Positions 25,108 through 32,915 of a stretch of DNA of 64,000 nt are shown here, one piece after another (within the stretch, counting starts at the first letter, position 1; the number at the start of each line of letters is the position of its first letter). The translations under genes and the position numbers were made by a program. A model generated the notes under the pieces. The model did not search any database and was not told the origin of the DNA. It was given only the letters and a program-made list of their open reading frames with translations. Where the stretch lies: positions 1-64,000 of the IMG/VR virus record IMGVR_UViG_3300047678_000069. One strand, written 5' to 3'. Source of the stretch: a virus.

Positions 25108-25560
25108 TCAGATCGTTTCAGTTGAATCGATTGGCTCAGGAACGGGTTGTTCAACAGGGAGAAAGTTGATGTAGCCGTTGGAATCTAACTTCAGGAAGTC
25201 AACCTTTTCTACCATCTTGGAACCAAGACCAAGACCAAGACTCATTGAATTAACTTCGGAGTAGAAGAATCTTCCCCTGAAGTACAGTCGTGACAGTGGT
25301 TGATCTTTTGGTGAAACAAAGTCAGACGGATTCTCGAACGAGAAATCTTCGTGGATGTCATGAAGAACGACACGGTCGCATTCAGCAACTGCGTCGCAGC
25401 CGAACCCATACTCAACGTCGGATTTGATGAATGTAACTCCGATGGCTTCCACGGATTTACAAGGGATGGCTTTTGAGATTGGGTCTTCCGAGCGACGGAC
25501 CAGCCATCGGCATGATGAATTTCGGCCAGTGTAGTTTGTGGACACGATGAACTTTGACAT
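25108..25560 (-). CDS. Hypothetical protein (150 aa)
   Basis: The ATG at 25560 (MSKFIVSTNYTG, GGAG ten bases upstream) is preferred over a longer reading without a ribosome site. Beta-rich, soluble, with an acidic C-terminus. It lies behind a TATAATACCCC promoter. Unknown family. Confidence 0.6.
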   Translation of the reverse strand: MSKFIVSTNYTGRNSSCRWLVRRSEDPISKAIPCKSVEAIGVTFIKSDVEYGFGCDAVAECDRVVLHDIHEDFSFENPSDFVSPKDQPLSRLYFRGRFFYSEVNSMSLGLGLGSKMVEKVDFLKLDSNGYINFLPVEQPVPEPIDSTETI

Positions 25561-25635
25561 CTTCGATTTTCTCCAGAACTTAAACAGAAATTGAGACATT
25601 AGAAACTCCATTACCAATCAAACGCTGGTTGGGGT

Positions 25636-25641
25636 ATTATA
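25636..25641 (-). promoter_or_regulatory. Promoter with TATAATACCCC box
   Basis: Minus-strand TATAATACCCC about 75 bases before the 150-aa gene, the same 11 bases as at 22100 and 28115. Confidence 0.55.
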
Positions 25642-25666
25642 CATAGTGAAAGAAATCGTTGCTTGG

Positions 25667-26338
25667 TTAAAACGGAATAACCAATTCCATTGTTAGGTCT
25701 ATCAATTTTGCGACGCACTGCTGGATGAACAGTCCTCGACTGGAAATATCGCTGCGAAGGATGGCTGCAGGATGCATGATGGTTTCAACTTTGATGTCGT
25801 TCGAAGGGACCAACGGACTTCCCCACTTCTTTGAAAGCTTTCCAACGAACACGATTGCTTGCGGTTTCGCCAGACTAATAATCTCAACGAGTTTTGGCGA
25901 GCAAGCGTGAATATGGACTGGTTTTGGTTCAGGAGTTTTTTGGCCATCTTCATCCGCCGGGATGCACCCTATCAGATTTGTCAGGGCATACCGAAGATAA
26001 GTTGGTTCTGGAACTGATGGTTCTTCTATTGGTATAGAAAGAATCGAATCAGAGATTATTTGATCCAAAAGCTTCCCGGCAGGACCAATGAATGGTTTTC
26101 CGATAGTGTCCTCAGAAACGCCGGGGGCTTCGCCAATGAACAGAATGTCGCAGGGTAGCTTTCCACGAGCAAAGACCACCTTGTTTCTGGTTTGGTGAAG
26201 TGGACATCGGCGACAGTCCTTCCACTTCATCTTGTGCTCTGTATAGTTGTGGACTTCAGTTTCCTTCGGTCCTCTTTCTGTGCCACTCTTTGCGGAATGA
26301 GTGACACTTTTCCTGGATTTCGGTTTGATCTTTGGCAT
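25667..26338 (-). CDS. Uracil-DNA glycosylase, family 4 type
   Basis: 223 aa. Cys42 and Cys45 (CRRCPLH) plus Cys125 and Cys146 match the four [4Fe-4S] ligands of family 4 enzymes. The active-site motif GEAPG is at 69-73, followed by GKPFIGPAGKLLD; the closing motif is HPAAILR (189-195). It removes uracil from DNA. AAGGA precedes the ATG, and the N-terminus overlaps the previous gene by 83 bases. Interesting beside possible thymine modification. Confidence 0.9.
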   Translation of the reverse strand: MPKIKPKSRKSVTHSAKSGTERGPKETEVHNYTEHKMKWKDCRRCPLHQTRNKVVFARGKLPCDILFIGEAPGVSEDTIGKPFIGPAGKLLDQIISDSILSIPIEEPSVPEPTYLRYALTNLIGCIPADEDGQKTPEPKPVHIHACSPKLVEIISLAKPQAIVFVGKLSKKWGSPLVPSNDIKVETIMHPAAILRSDISSRGLFIQQCVAKLIDLTMELVIPF

Positions 26339-26546
26339 CGGGTATATTCCTTAGAACTACTTGAGTGGCAACTATTAGTGCCTCACGAACATCTGAATCA
26401 GAGGCTGCAACGTCAATAATCATCATTACAAGACGCAGTGTTGATCTTACTTCTTTTTCAGTAAGCTCTTTAATTATGAAGTTCATGCAATCCATGTGTT
26501 CTTCAACAGTGAAATTGTGACAGTAGGTTGGATCTATTGGGATCAT
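26256..26546 (-). CDS. Hypothetical helical protein (96 aa)
   Basis: An all-helical small protein, FTVEEHMDCMNFIIKELTE onward. The ATG overlaps the RuvC-like gene's stop. Its last 27 codons overlap the glycosylase start. Function unknown. Confidence 0.55.
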   Translation of the reverse strand: MIPIDPTYCHNFTVEEHMDCMNFIIKELTEKEVRSTLRLVMMIIDVAASDSDVREALIVATQVVLRNIPDAKDQTEIQEKCHSFRKEWHRKRTEGN

Positions 26547-27076
26547 TTTAGTTGTCTCAGTTGACCAGTGATGAATCGAAGACCGTATTCGGCGATCAGA
26601 ATAGAATCGCTGACTTTAAGCTGTGAAGTTTGGTTTTCGTTGAACACGTTTAGATCTGGATACAGTTCTTGAGCAAGTCTGTTCAGACGTTTTTTGAATT
26701 GATCTTTGTTTTCTGTTTTTTTCCTTGGAACAACTCCAAGGGCTTTCTGCCATCGTTGAGGTGTGATGAAAATTCTTCTGTGCCTGACAAATGCTTGCTT
26801 GACCATACCAAAGTTCATACCGAACTTGAATGAGGAAGCAACGCCTTGCTTTGGCATTGAATGAACATTCTCAATGAAAACGTTCGCCCCGTCGGTAATC
26901 GACTGAACTAGGTTGTCAAGGTCGAGTTCTGTTTCTGGCATCGGGGTTGGTTCTAGTGAAACTTTGGAAGTCAAGTTTCTGTAAGAAGTAACCCTGAGAA
27001 CACAGATTCCGCCAGACTGACCGGGGTCAACTCCGACGATCGTGGTTTGGACTTTGGTGGTTTCAACCTTTGGCAT
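26543..27076 (-). CDS. RuvC-like Holliday junction resolvase
   Basis: 177 aa from the ATG at 27076. RNase H-fold motifs: VGVDPGQSGGICVL (catalytic Asp17), VFIENVHSMPKQG (Glu), FITPQRWQKALG and a C-terminal acidic pair in VSDSILIAEYG. Phage members resolve branched DNA before packaging. GGAA lies six bases upstream. The stop overlaps the next start (ATGA). Confidence 0.85.
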   Translation of the reverse strand: MPKVETTKVQTTIVGVDPGQSGGICVLRVTSYRNLTSKVSLEPTPMPETELDLDNLVQSITDGANVFIENVHSMPKQGVASSFKFGMNFGMVKQAFVRHRRIFITPQRWQKALGVVPRKKTENKDQFKKRLNRLAQELYPDLNVFNENQTSQLKVSDSILIAEYGLRFITGQLRQLK

Positions 27077-27272
27077 TGTTAGTTCCGATTGAAATGTGCA
27101 AAGTCTCTTCGTCAATTTTAATCGAAACAGAGATTTGATGTTTGTGGGCAGCATTGCGAATTTGTTGAGCCATGACATGTGGCATCACTTCAAAATCCTT
27201 TCCTCGGATCAGATTGAAGCTTCGGTTTCGTTTGAACCATTTGTCGAACGGGTAGGGCTTGTGAACTGTCAC
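27063..27272 (-). CDS. Small hypothetical protein (69 aa)
   Basis: GTG start with GGAG seven bases upstream. A basic first half (DKWFKRNRSFNLIRGKDFEV) is followed by a beta-rich end. Overlaps the resolvase start by 14 bases. Unknown function. Confidence 0.6.
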   Translation of the reverse strand: MTVHKPYPFDKWFKRNRSFNLIRGKDFEVMPHVMAQQIRNAAHKHQISVSIKIDEETLHISIGTNNAKG

Positions 27273-28066
27273 TTGTCTTCTCCTTGTGTTGGGCGGGATT
27301 GTTTAGAAGAATACTTGTTGATGGAATCAAGGAATCTAAAGGTTAGTGCCTTGTTGATTTTTATAGACAACTGGGAAAGAACTTCGAAAGCGTTCGCCTT
27401 GGCTATTTCCTTGAAATCTGGTTTGGTAGCGGGATCCGGGGTTGGATCAGACAGCGGTTTGGCCTTAGTCGTTCCATCTTCACAAGTGTAGGTTTCATAC
27501 ATCTTGTTGTCTTGGGTTGGACGGATGATCGTGACTGGCAAGCCATCTGGATCAAGGAATATCTCTGTGGTTTCTGGAAATGGTGACCCACCGTTATAGG
27601 GATATGGAAGGGCTGAGCGGCATGGTGGATGTGATGGAGGAAATGGTGGAAATTCATACTTTGGAAGTGGAACAGCTTTGGCCATCATCCTGACAACTTC
27701 TTCTGGTGAATAAACTGGAAGGAATTGCATCTGAGATTCATGGAATTCATGAACTCGTTTTTCCACGTCAGCGTAGTTAATGGTAAAACCGTTGACTGCA
27801 GCTTTGGCTGAGTTGGCTGCATCTTGAATTGCTTTGGAAAATTCTGGAAAAGCACCGTATCCCATAGCAGTGATCTCAGTTTTCATATCTTTGACAAACG
27901 AACGTTTTTGCTGTGACAACTCTTTGAGTTCTGAGATTTCAATGTTGCACGATTCCAGTTCTTCGTTCAGTATGAAATTTTCCTCTTCAAGTTCTGCAAC
28001 TCTTTTCTTCAGAAGCTTGAATCGATTTCTCACTTTTTTCGTCCGTGGCTTTTTATAGCGGGTCAT
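27269..28066 (-). CDS. Coiled-coil protein at head of replication operon
   Basis: 265 aa from the ATG at 28066 (GGAG eight bases upstream). A basic start (RYKKPRTKKVRNRFKLLKK) leads into a heptad coiled coil (RVAELEEENFILNEELE) to about residue 60. A Pro-rich middle (FPPFPPSHPP) and helical end follow. It may be an oligomeric DNA-associated protein. Family unknown. Confidence 0.6.
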   Translation of the reverse strand: MTRYKKPRTKKVRNRFKLLKKRVAELEEENFILNEELESCNIEISELKELSQQKRSFVKDMKTEITAMGYGAFPEFSKAIQDAANSAKAAVNGFTINYADVEKRVHEFHESQMQFLPVYSPEEVVRMMAKAVPLPKYEFPPFPPSHPPCRSALPYPYNGGSPFPETTEIFLDPDGLPVTIIRPTQDNKMYETYTCEDGTTKAKPLSDPTPDPATKPDFKEIAKANAFEVLSQLSIKINKALTFRFLDSINKYSSKQSRPTQGEDK

Positions 28067-28109
28067 CGGTTGTCTCCGGTTGTTTAGTGGCCTGAAGTGG
28101 GCGTGGGGT

Positions 28110-28115
28110 ATTATA
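28110..28115 (-). promoter_or_regulatory. Promoter with TATAATACCCC box
   Basis: Minus-strand TATAATACCCC, about 45 bases before the coiled-coil gene, in the divergent gap 28067-28331. The plus side of the gap carries TTGCAT with AT-rich TTAATAATA at normal spacing, a possible plus promoter. Confidence 0.55.
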
Positions 28116-28331
28116 AACGTTTGTTGGTTGTTTGCTTGCGATTTTCGGCGAATGGTAGGGTTGGTATTTTTCGAGCACAAAATCGTCGAGACGCAAAACA
28201 CAATAAAAACACGGGTAAAGTAGTAAAAACTTTTCTGGGTTGCATTATGGTCGTTGGCTATTAATAATACGTGTCAGCTTTGTTCGCTGTGGGCAAAGCA
28301 AAACAAGTTTTTAACCGGAGTGAGTTTAGTC

Positions 28332-29924
28332 ATGCCCAAGATTACCAAAGAAGTTTCAGGAACGAAAGAAGTCAAGCCAGCAGCAAAGAAAGCTGCAAAG
28401 AAGGCTTCTGTTCCCGCCGAAACGAAGAAGGCCGCTGTTGTTGAAGCCCCTGCCAAGTCTGCTGGGAAGAAGGCTTCGAAGAAGAGCAAGGGTTCAGGGG
28501 AGATTGTTTATCCTGAACTTCGGGCTGAAGTGTACGGACCAGACAATCCGATCACTGTGGACTTGATGAAAGCGTGGTTAGGCTGGAAGGAATTGCCAGC
28601 GGATCATGAGGGCGAGTTTCTGCTGAAGGACGAAAACGGCACAAAGGTCATTTGCTTGAACAATGCAAAGAATCGACCGTATTCAGCTTCCCTCAGCAGT
28701 TTGTATGCTCAGGAGATTCTGCGGGGACACTGGAAACTGAACGGCGAAACCATGATCTTCGGTAATTATGGTCAAGCCATCGCAGTTCAGCACCGTGGCA
28801 TCGGGTTGATTCTGGCATGGCAGAAGTGGGCCAATGACAAAGCTGCATATCCCTATTGGAAGTCGGCACCAACAATTCAGTCCTTTGTTGCGTTCGGCAT
28901 TTCGGAGGATGATGAAACTGTCAACACGATTGACACTGGCAAGCCGAGAACTTTCAGCGACGCAGTGTACCGTTCGTCGTTGTTTGAGAACCTGTCTGGT
29001 TCAGCGAAGAAGAATGCCTGCAGGATTCTTGACTTTGCCGTCAGGTGCGTTTGGAACAGAACGGGTCGTGGGGTTGTTTCCTATGCACCACGAAGAACCC
29101 ACAGCGAGGCATTTGAATTCGTGAATGCTCACGAGACACTGTTGAAGTGTGTTAGGCACATCATGGAAGAAAATGACGAGAACCGTGTTGGACGATTTAT
29201 TCCACCGGGGACCGCTGCGGGTTTGATGTACATGATGGCTTGCAGCACAACCGATCGAACGGAATACGCTGCAGCAGAAAGTCCGACTGAGAACTATCTC
29301 AACTTTGAGAACTACGACAAAGCTGAAGCGTTCTGGGTTGGCCTTGCAAGTGGATCGAAGTTGTTCGCTCCGCTGAAAGCTGCAATTTCCAAGATGATTG
29401 AAGACTCGTTCGGTGGAAGCCCGATCGAACGTATCTCGTTGATTGTGTTGGCGTGGACCAGCTTCCTGAACCATGGAAAGGTTCTTGAGAAAGATCTCAA
29501 GCTGGAATATCACACGGACGAAGAAACGGGTGCCACTATGCTGATGGAATGTCCTTCGGTTGGCGGGATTGACCTTGGCAACCCTGCAGAACATGAAGAC
29601 GCTCAGGAAGCAACCCCGGAGGAAATGGAATCTACGAAGAACAAGATCAAACAGGAAAAGGCTTCCAAGGGCAAGGTGGCGAAAGGTTCAAAGCAAAAGC
29701 CAGACATGAAGAACGTAGTCTACCTGACACCGGCAGATCTCAAGGTTGGTGACAAGGTTTGGGTTGGTACGTCAAGCAGTGACGAGAACAAGTGGATGGG
29801 GATCTACCGTAGTCATTACAAACTTGCGGCTGGCCCCATTGCCAAGATCGAAGCATGTGAAGGATATGCTGGGGCTGGCAAGTTGTTTGATGCATCGTTT
29901 GAATCTTTGTACGTGATTGAATAG
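28332..29924 (+). CDS. ParB/DGQHR-like domain protein with histone-like tail
   Basis: 530 aa from the ATG at 28332 (GGAG upstream). Residues 1-55 are Lys/Ala-rich like histone tails. A ParB/DGQHR-like domain follows: NRPYSASLSSLYAQEILRG, WKLNGETMIFGNYGQA and IAVQHRGIGLILA, corresponding to the R...G.W..NGE...GQHR pattern. A large helical middle domain and a small C-terminal beta domain (LKVGDKVWVG) complete it. It may bind DNA and regulate the plus-strand block. Exact role unknown. Confidence 0.65.
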   Translation: MPKITKEVSGTKEVKPAAKKAAKKASVPAETKKAAVVEAPAKSAGKKASKKSKGSGEIVYPELRAEVYGPDNPITVDLMKAWLGWKELPADHEGEFLLKDENGTKVICLNNAKNRPYSASLSSLYAQEILRGHWKLNGETMIFGNYGQAIAVQHRGIGLILAWQKWANDKAAYPYWKSAPTIQSFVAFGISEDDETVNTIDTGKPRTFSDAVYRSSLFENLSGSAKKNACRILDFAVRCVWNRTGRGVVSYAPRRTHSEAFEFVNAHETLLKCVRHIMEENDENRVGRFIPPGTAAGLMYMMACSTTDRTEYAAAESPTENYLNFENYDKAEAFWVGLASGSKLFAPLKAAISKMIEDSFGGSPIERISLIVLAWTSFLNHGKVLEKDLKLEYHTDEETGATMLMECPSVGGIDLGNPAEHEDAQEATPEEMESTKNKIKQEKASKGKVAKGSKQKPDMKNVVYLTPADLKVGDKVWVGTSSSDENKWMGIYRSHYKLAAGPIAKIEACEGYAGAGKLFDASFESLYVIE

Positions 29925-29958
29925 GTCTGACCTTTTCACCAGTTTGTAAACTCTGGTT

Positions 29959-30008
29959 CCCCTGTCGGTTGTTGTTGCTTGTTGGACAGCGATCGGCAGG
30001 GGTTTTTT
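29959..30008 (+). terminator. Intrinsic terminator
   Basis: A 9-bp stem (CCCCTGTCG 29959-29967 with CGGCAGGGG 29994-30002, one G-T pair) followed by TTTTTTG. It lies 35 bases past the ParB-like gene. Confidence 0.9.
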
Positions 30009-30300
30009 GTTTTTTGTTGGCAGGGTTGGCAGGGGGGTTGGTTTTGCTTGTGGGGGTTGGTTGTTTGTGGGCAGGGGAAACAATGGGTTGGCGATTGTGG
30101 GGGCTTGTGGGGCTTGTGTGGAGCTTGTGGGCAGTAAAAACGCTGGTTTTATTGGGCTTTTGCTTGTCGGCAAAAAACTTTTGGAAAAATGGTCAAATGG
30201 TTGTTGTGGGACTTTACTTCGACGACGATTTCGACGACTATTCTTTCTGCAGGACGCACATTGTTGCGAACTGTAAACGATCTTTGAAAACACAGACAGG
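30009..30300. other. G-rich gene-free island
   Basis: Part of the 596-bp gap 29925-30520. The plus strand to about 30180 is G/T-rich with repeated GGGG and GTGGGG runs, capable of G-quadruplexes; AT-rich sequence follows. Words such as GGGTTGGCGATT recur at 15000. I see no gene; a plus-strand promoter for the downstream leader must lie here or in the AT-rich end. Confidence 0.5.
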
Positions 30301-30307
30301 GTAAGGC

Positions 30308-30452
30308 TGATCGGGAAACTGGTCACTACGCTGTAGAATCAAGAACGGGTAAAACCCGTGAATCCGGCTCCTAACCAGAGAACCATCACACAGATGATGT
30401 GGAAGCCGATCGACAGGAAAGCTGATTTGCTACCAGTGGACCTGAGACGATG
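30308..30452 (+). ncRNA. Structured leader RNA upstream of hammerhead
   Basis: Consecutive local hairpins on the plus strand: 7 bp with a GAAA tetraloop (TGATCGG/CTGGTCA, 30308-30325), 4 bp (CTAC/GTAG, 30326-30336), 6 bp with 3-nt loop (ACGGGT/ACCCGT, 30345-30359) and 5 bp (CATCA/TGATG, 30384-30399). No ORF crosses it convincingly. It leads straight into the hammerhead ribozyme. Confidence 0.5.
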
Positions 30453-30505
30453 AAGCGTAGCATGGTGTGTACCATGCCTGATGATTCGAAAACGATGAAA
30501 CGCTT
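30453..30505 (+). ncRNA. Hammerhead ribozyme, type III
   Basis: All core elements are present in order. Stem III strand AAGCGT (30453-30458), cleavage-site A (30459), closed stem I GCATGGT/ACCATGC with GTGT loop (30460-30477), core CTGATGA (30478-30484), stem II TCG/CGA with AAAA loop flanked by a U-U pair (30485-30496), core GAAA (30497-30500; its last A pairs in stem III), and stem III return ACGCTT (30500-30505). Predicted self-cleavage is after 30459 (triplet GUA). The SD AGAGGA and ATG 30521 follow at once. The U-U at position 10.1-11.1 is unusual. Confidence 0.8.
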
Positions 30506-30520
30506 TTAGAGGACATGACA

Positions 30521-30796
30521 ATGACTATTGAAACCGAAGTTTACTTGATGAGCCAGTTCCGTGTAGAACCGAACATGGTTCAAGTTTGTGTTGAAGAAGG
30601 GTACTACTATACTCAACGTGGCTTTGTGATTCAAGGGTTGTCTGAAGGGGTTCACTGCTATGAATTCCAGCGGGTGTTCCAGACCGAACAGTTGGCTCTT
30701 GACAAGGTTGATCAACTCGAACGACTGGTTAATGCGACCAAGGTTGATGGACTGAAAGTTACCGAGGACTGGAATTACATCGGGTCGTCAACATAG
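30521..30796 (+). CDS. Hypothetical protein behind the ribozyme (91 aa)
   Basis: The ATG at 30521 has AGAGGA seven bases upstream. A mixed alpha/beta soluble protein, MTIETEVYLMSQFRVEPNM onward, acidic. Its message would start at the hammerhead cleavage site. Unknown family. Confidence 0.7.
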   Translation: MTIETEVYLMSQFRVEPNMVQVCVEEGYYYTQRGFVIQGLSEGVHCYEFQRVFQTEQLALDKVDQLERLVNATKVDGLKVTEDWNYIGSST

Positions 30797-30810
30797 TGCT
30801 GACCGTGTTC

Positions 30811-30846
30811 AAGGGGGGTGACCATCGTGGTCGCTCCCTTCTTCTT
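30811..30846 (+). terminator. Imperfect terminator hairpin before 138-aa gene
   Basis: AAGGG...GACC and GGTC...CCCTT form an interrupted stem with loop ATCGT, followed by CTTCTTC. A related hairpin with a CATCGTG loop lies at 33860. It sits 24 bases before the next start. Confidence 0.5.
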
Positions 30847-30868
30847 CAATAGAAGTGAGGATGTTCCA

Positions 30869-31285
30869 ATGTTGAGTTTAGAATTCGTACTGGCTGGTCG
30901 AGCAGTGTTCACCGTCAACAATGACAAGGGCGACCACTACACTTTCAAGGTGGTCAAGAAGGAAACGGCTTCAATGGGGCCGATCTGGTTTGCAATGCTG
31001 CTGACTGGTCCTGACAATACAAATGACTACACCTACATGGGGTGCATTGATGCTCAGCTTGGTTTCAGACTTACCGGCAAGTCAAAGTTCAAGATGGACA
31101 GTGTTCCGGTCAAGGTACTGGTCTGGACCCTTCGACATGTTTTCATGATGCTGGAACTTCCGGCTGGTTACAAGATCCACCATGAAGGAAAGTGTGGTCG
31201 CTGTGGTCGAGCTTTGACTGTACCTAGTTCTGTGGAAAGTGGGATTGGTCCTGAGTGTGCCAAAATCATGATGGGAGTATGCTGA
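30869..31285 (+). CDS. DUF6011-like zinc-ribbon protein
   Basis: 138 aa from the ATG at 30869 (GAGGA upstream). The C-terminal zinc site CGRCGRALTVPSSVESGIGPEC is the DUF6011-type motif found in many phage and plasmid proteins. The N-terminal part is beta-rich (FVLAGRAVFTVNNDKGDHY). Probably nucleic-acid or protein binding. The stop overlaps the next ATG. Confidence 0.75.
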   Translation: MLSLEFVLAGRAVFTVNNDKGDHYTFKVVKKETASMGPIWFAMLLTGPDNTNDYTYMGCIDAQLGFRLTGKSKFKMDSVPVKVLVWTLRHVFMMLELPAGYKIHHEGKCGRCGRALTVPSSVESGIGPECAKIMMGVC

Positions 31286-31617
31286 TGAAGACTAAAACCG
31301 CCGTTCAATGCTGTTCATGTCACAGGGCAACAGCCGAAATGGAAATTGGGTCAAACCAAGTATGCTGGAATTGCTGGAAAGCCTTGAAGCAATACAGCAT
31401 ATGCTCAATCTGCCGAAAGGTGTTGAGCAAAACGCTAGCAGACCTTGCATTCAAACGTCATACTGTTTCCTGTTGTAGTCGAAAAGCCTGCAAGATTGAA
31501 GCAGATGTTGCGGTTGGTCTGCTGTGCTGTAACAAAGCAAAGAAGATCAATTGTGTTTGTGTTCGGGCTTACAAGTGTCCTGTTCATGGTGAGTTCCATG
31601 TTGGGTCGCACGATTAG
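31285..31617 (+). CDS. Cys-rich multi-zinc protein (110 aa)
   Basis: The ATG at 31285 has GGGAG seven bases upstream. It has three Cys clusters: CCSCH with CWNC, CSIC with CCSRKAC, and the late CCNKAKKINCVCVRAYKCPVH. It looks like stacked zinc ribbons. Coupled to the DUF6011 gene. Function unknown, likely nucleic-acid binding. Confidence 0.7.
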   Translation: MKTKTAVQCCSCHRATAEMEIGSNQVCWNCWKALKQYSICSICRKVLSKTLADLAFKRHTVSCCSRKACKIEADVAVGLLCCNKAKKINCVCVRAYKCPVHGEFHVGSHD

Positions 31618-31674
31618 TTGTTGGGTTATAGTTGTGTGAGTTTGTTCTTTTCCTTACTTGAAAGTGAGTTTACG

Positions 31675-32859
31675 ATGGCTGCGGTTATTGCTGATATTGC
31701 TGCTGAGATTGTTACGTTCCTTCAGCAAAATGAAACTGAATGGTTCACTGAAGAACAAGTATATCAACAATTGCGTCACTTGGTTGGCGATCGAAAAGGT
31801 GACTACCATGTGACCTATCCTTTGAGAGCCTTGGTTGGGGCTGGTGTGCTGAAGGGGACTGTTCGAAATGGCAAGGTGGTCAAGTGTTCCTTCAAATCTG
31901 CCACAGACAGTTCAGGGGTTGAAACGGTTCCCAAAGCTGACATGATGAAGCTTGTTTCAACTGTTCGAAGCCAGTTCGAAAAGCAAGTGACCGACCTGAC
32001 CGAAAAGGTTGGAACCCTGACCGCCGAAGTTGCCAAACGCCAGTCAGCAACACGGGTTGCTCGGATCGACGTTTACCGTGGCAAGACCCTTGAACGAAAG
32101 ATTGAAGGGATCTTTCATGCAACGTTTGAAGAGATTCTGGATCTGGGAAATGCCCGTGAACCGATCTTTGCATACGGTCCCGGCGGATCTGGCAAGTCGA
32201 CCATTGGTGAACAGCTTGCCGAAGCTTTGGGGTTATCGTTCCACATGATTTCCTGCTCTTCAGGGATGACTGAGGGTCAGGTGTTGGGTCGGTTGCTTCC
32301 AGTGGGGACCAACGGCAAGTTTGAATTCGTTGGTACAGAATTCCTCAACGCCTTTGAAAACGGTGGGGTGTTTCTGGCTGATGAGATTGACGCTGCTGAC
32401 CCTAACACCTTGCTGATCTGGAATTCAGCTTTGGCGAATGGCAGGATCAGTCTGCCTAATCGGCCAAAGAAACCGATGGCAGTGATGCATGAAGATTTCG
32501 TGTTCATTGCTGCAGCGAACACCCTTGGCGGTGGGGCTGACCGGATGTATTCTGGACGCAACAAATTGGACGGGGCGTTCATGGACCGTTTTTGCTGCAG
32601 CAAGGTTATGATTGGTTATGATCCGAACCTTGAAGAACAAGTCTGTCCTGATGTAGAACTCAGAACAAGGCTTCTGGCTTACAGAGCCAACCTTGAAGCC
32701 AACCGGCTTGAGCGAATCATCAGCACTAGGTTCATGGCGAAAGCCTACAAAGCCAAACAGCGTGGGTGGTCAGACGAGAAGATTGATGAAACCCTGTTTC
32801 GGGGATGGCGTGAAAACGAAATCAATCTGGTCAAGCAAGGTGTTCGAAAGTCCTTCTGA
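31675..32859 (+). CDS. CobS/MoxR-like AAA+ ATPase with N-terminal winged helix
   Basis: 394 aa from the ATG at 31675. Residues 1-75 look like a winged helix, and 95-122 a coiled coil. The AAA+ core has Walker A GPGGSGKS (168-175), Walker B GVFLADEID (231-239) and sensor FIAAANT. CobS/MoxR ATPases act as chaperones with a VWA-domain partner, and the next gene encodes a VWA-like protein. Confidence 0.85.
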   Translation: MAAVIADIAAEIVTFLQQNETEWFTEEQVYQQLRHLVGDRKGDYHVTYPLRALVGAGVLKGTVRNGKVVKCSFKSATDSSGVETVPKADMMKLVSTVRSQFEKQVTDLTEKVGTLTAEVAKRQSATRVARIDVYRGKTLERKIEGIFHATFEEILDLGNAREPIFAYGPGGSGKSTIGEQLAEALGLSFHMISCSSGMTEGQVLGRLLPVGTNGKFEFVGTEFLNAFENGGVFLADEIDAADPNTLLIWNSALANGRISLPNRPKKPMAVMHEDFVFIAAANTLGGGADRMYSGRNKLDGAFMDRFCCSKVMIGYDPNLEEQVCPDVELRTRLLAYRANLEANRLERIISTRFMAKAYKAKQRGWSDEKIDETLFRGWRENEINLVKQGVRKSF

Positions 32860-32915
32860 AAGTGGTGTTGTGTTTGTGAGTGTGTTTTCTTTAATCCTAG
32901 TTCTGGAGAATGATC

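Noticed and set aside
29969-30304. Plus-strand hydrophobic ORFs in the G-rich gap
   Set aside because: Low-complexity Gly/Val/Trp/Leu from G/T-rich DNA and lying on the terminator; no ribosome site.
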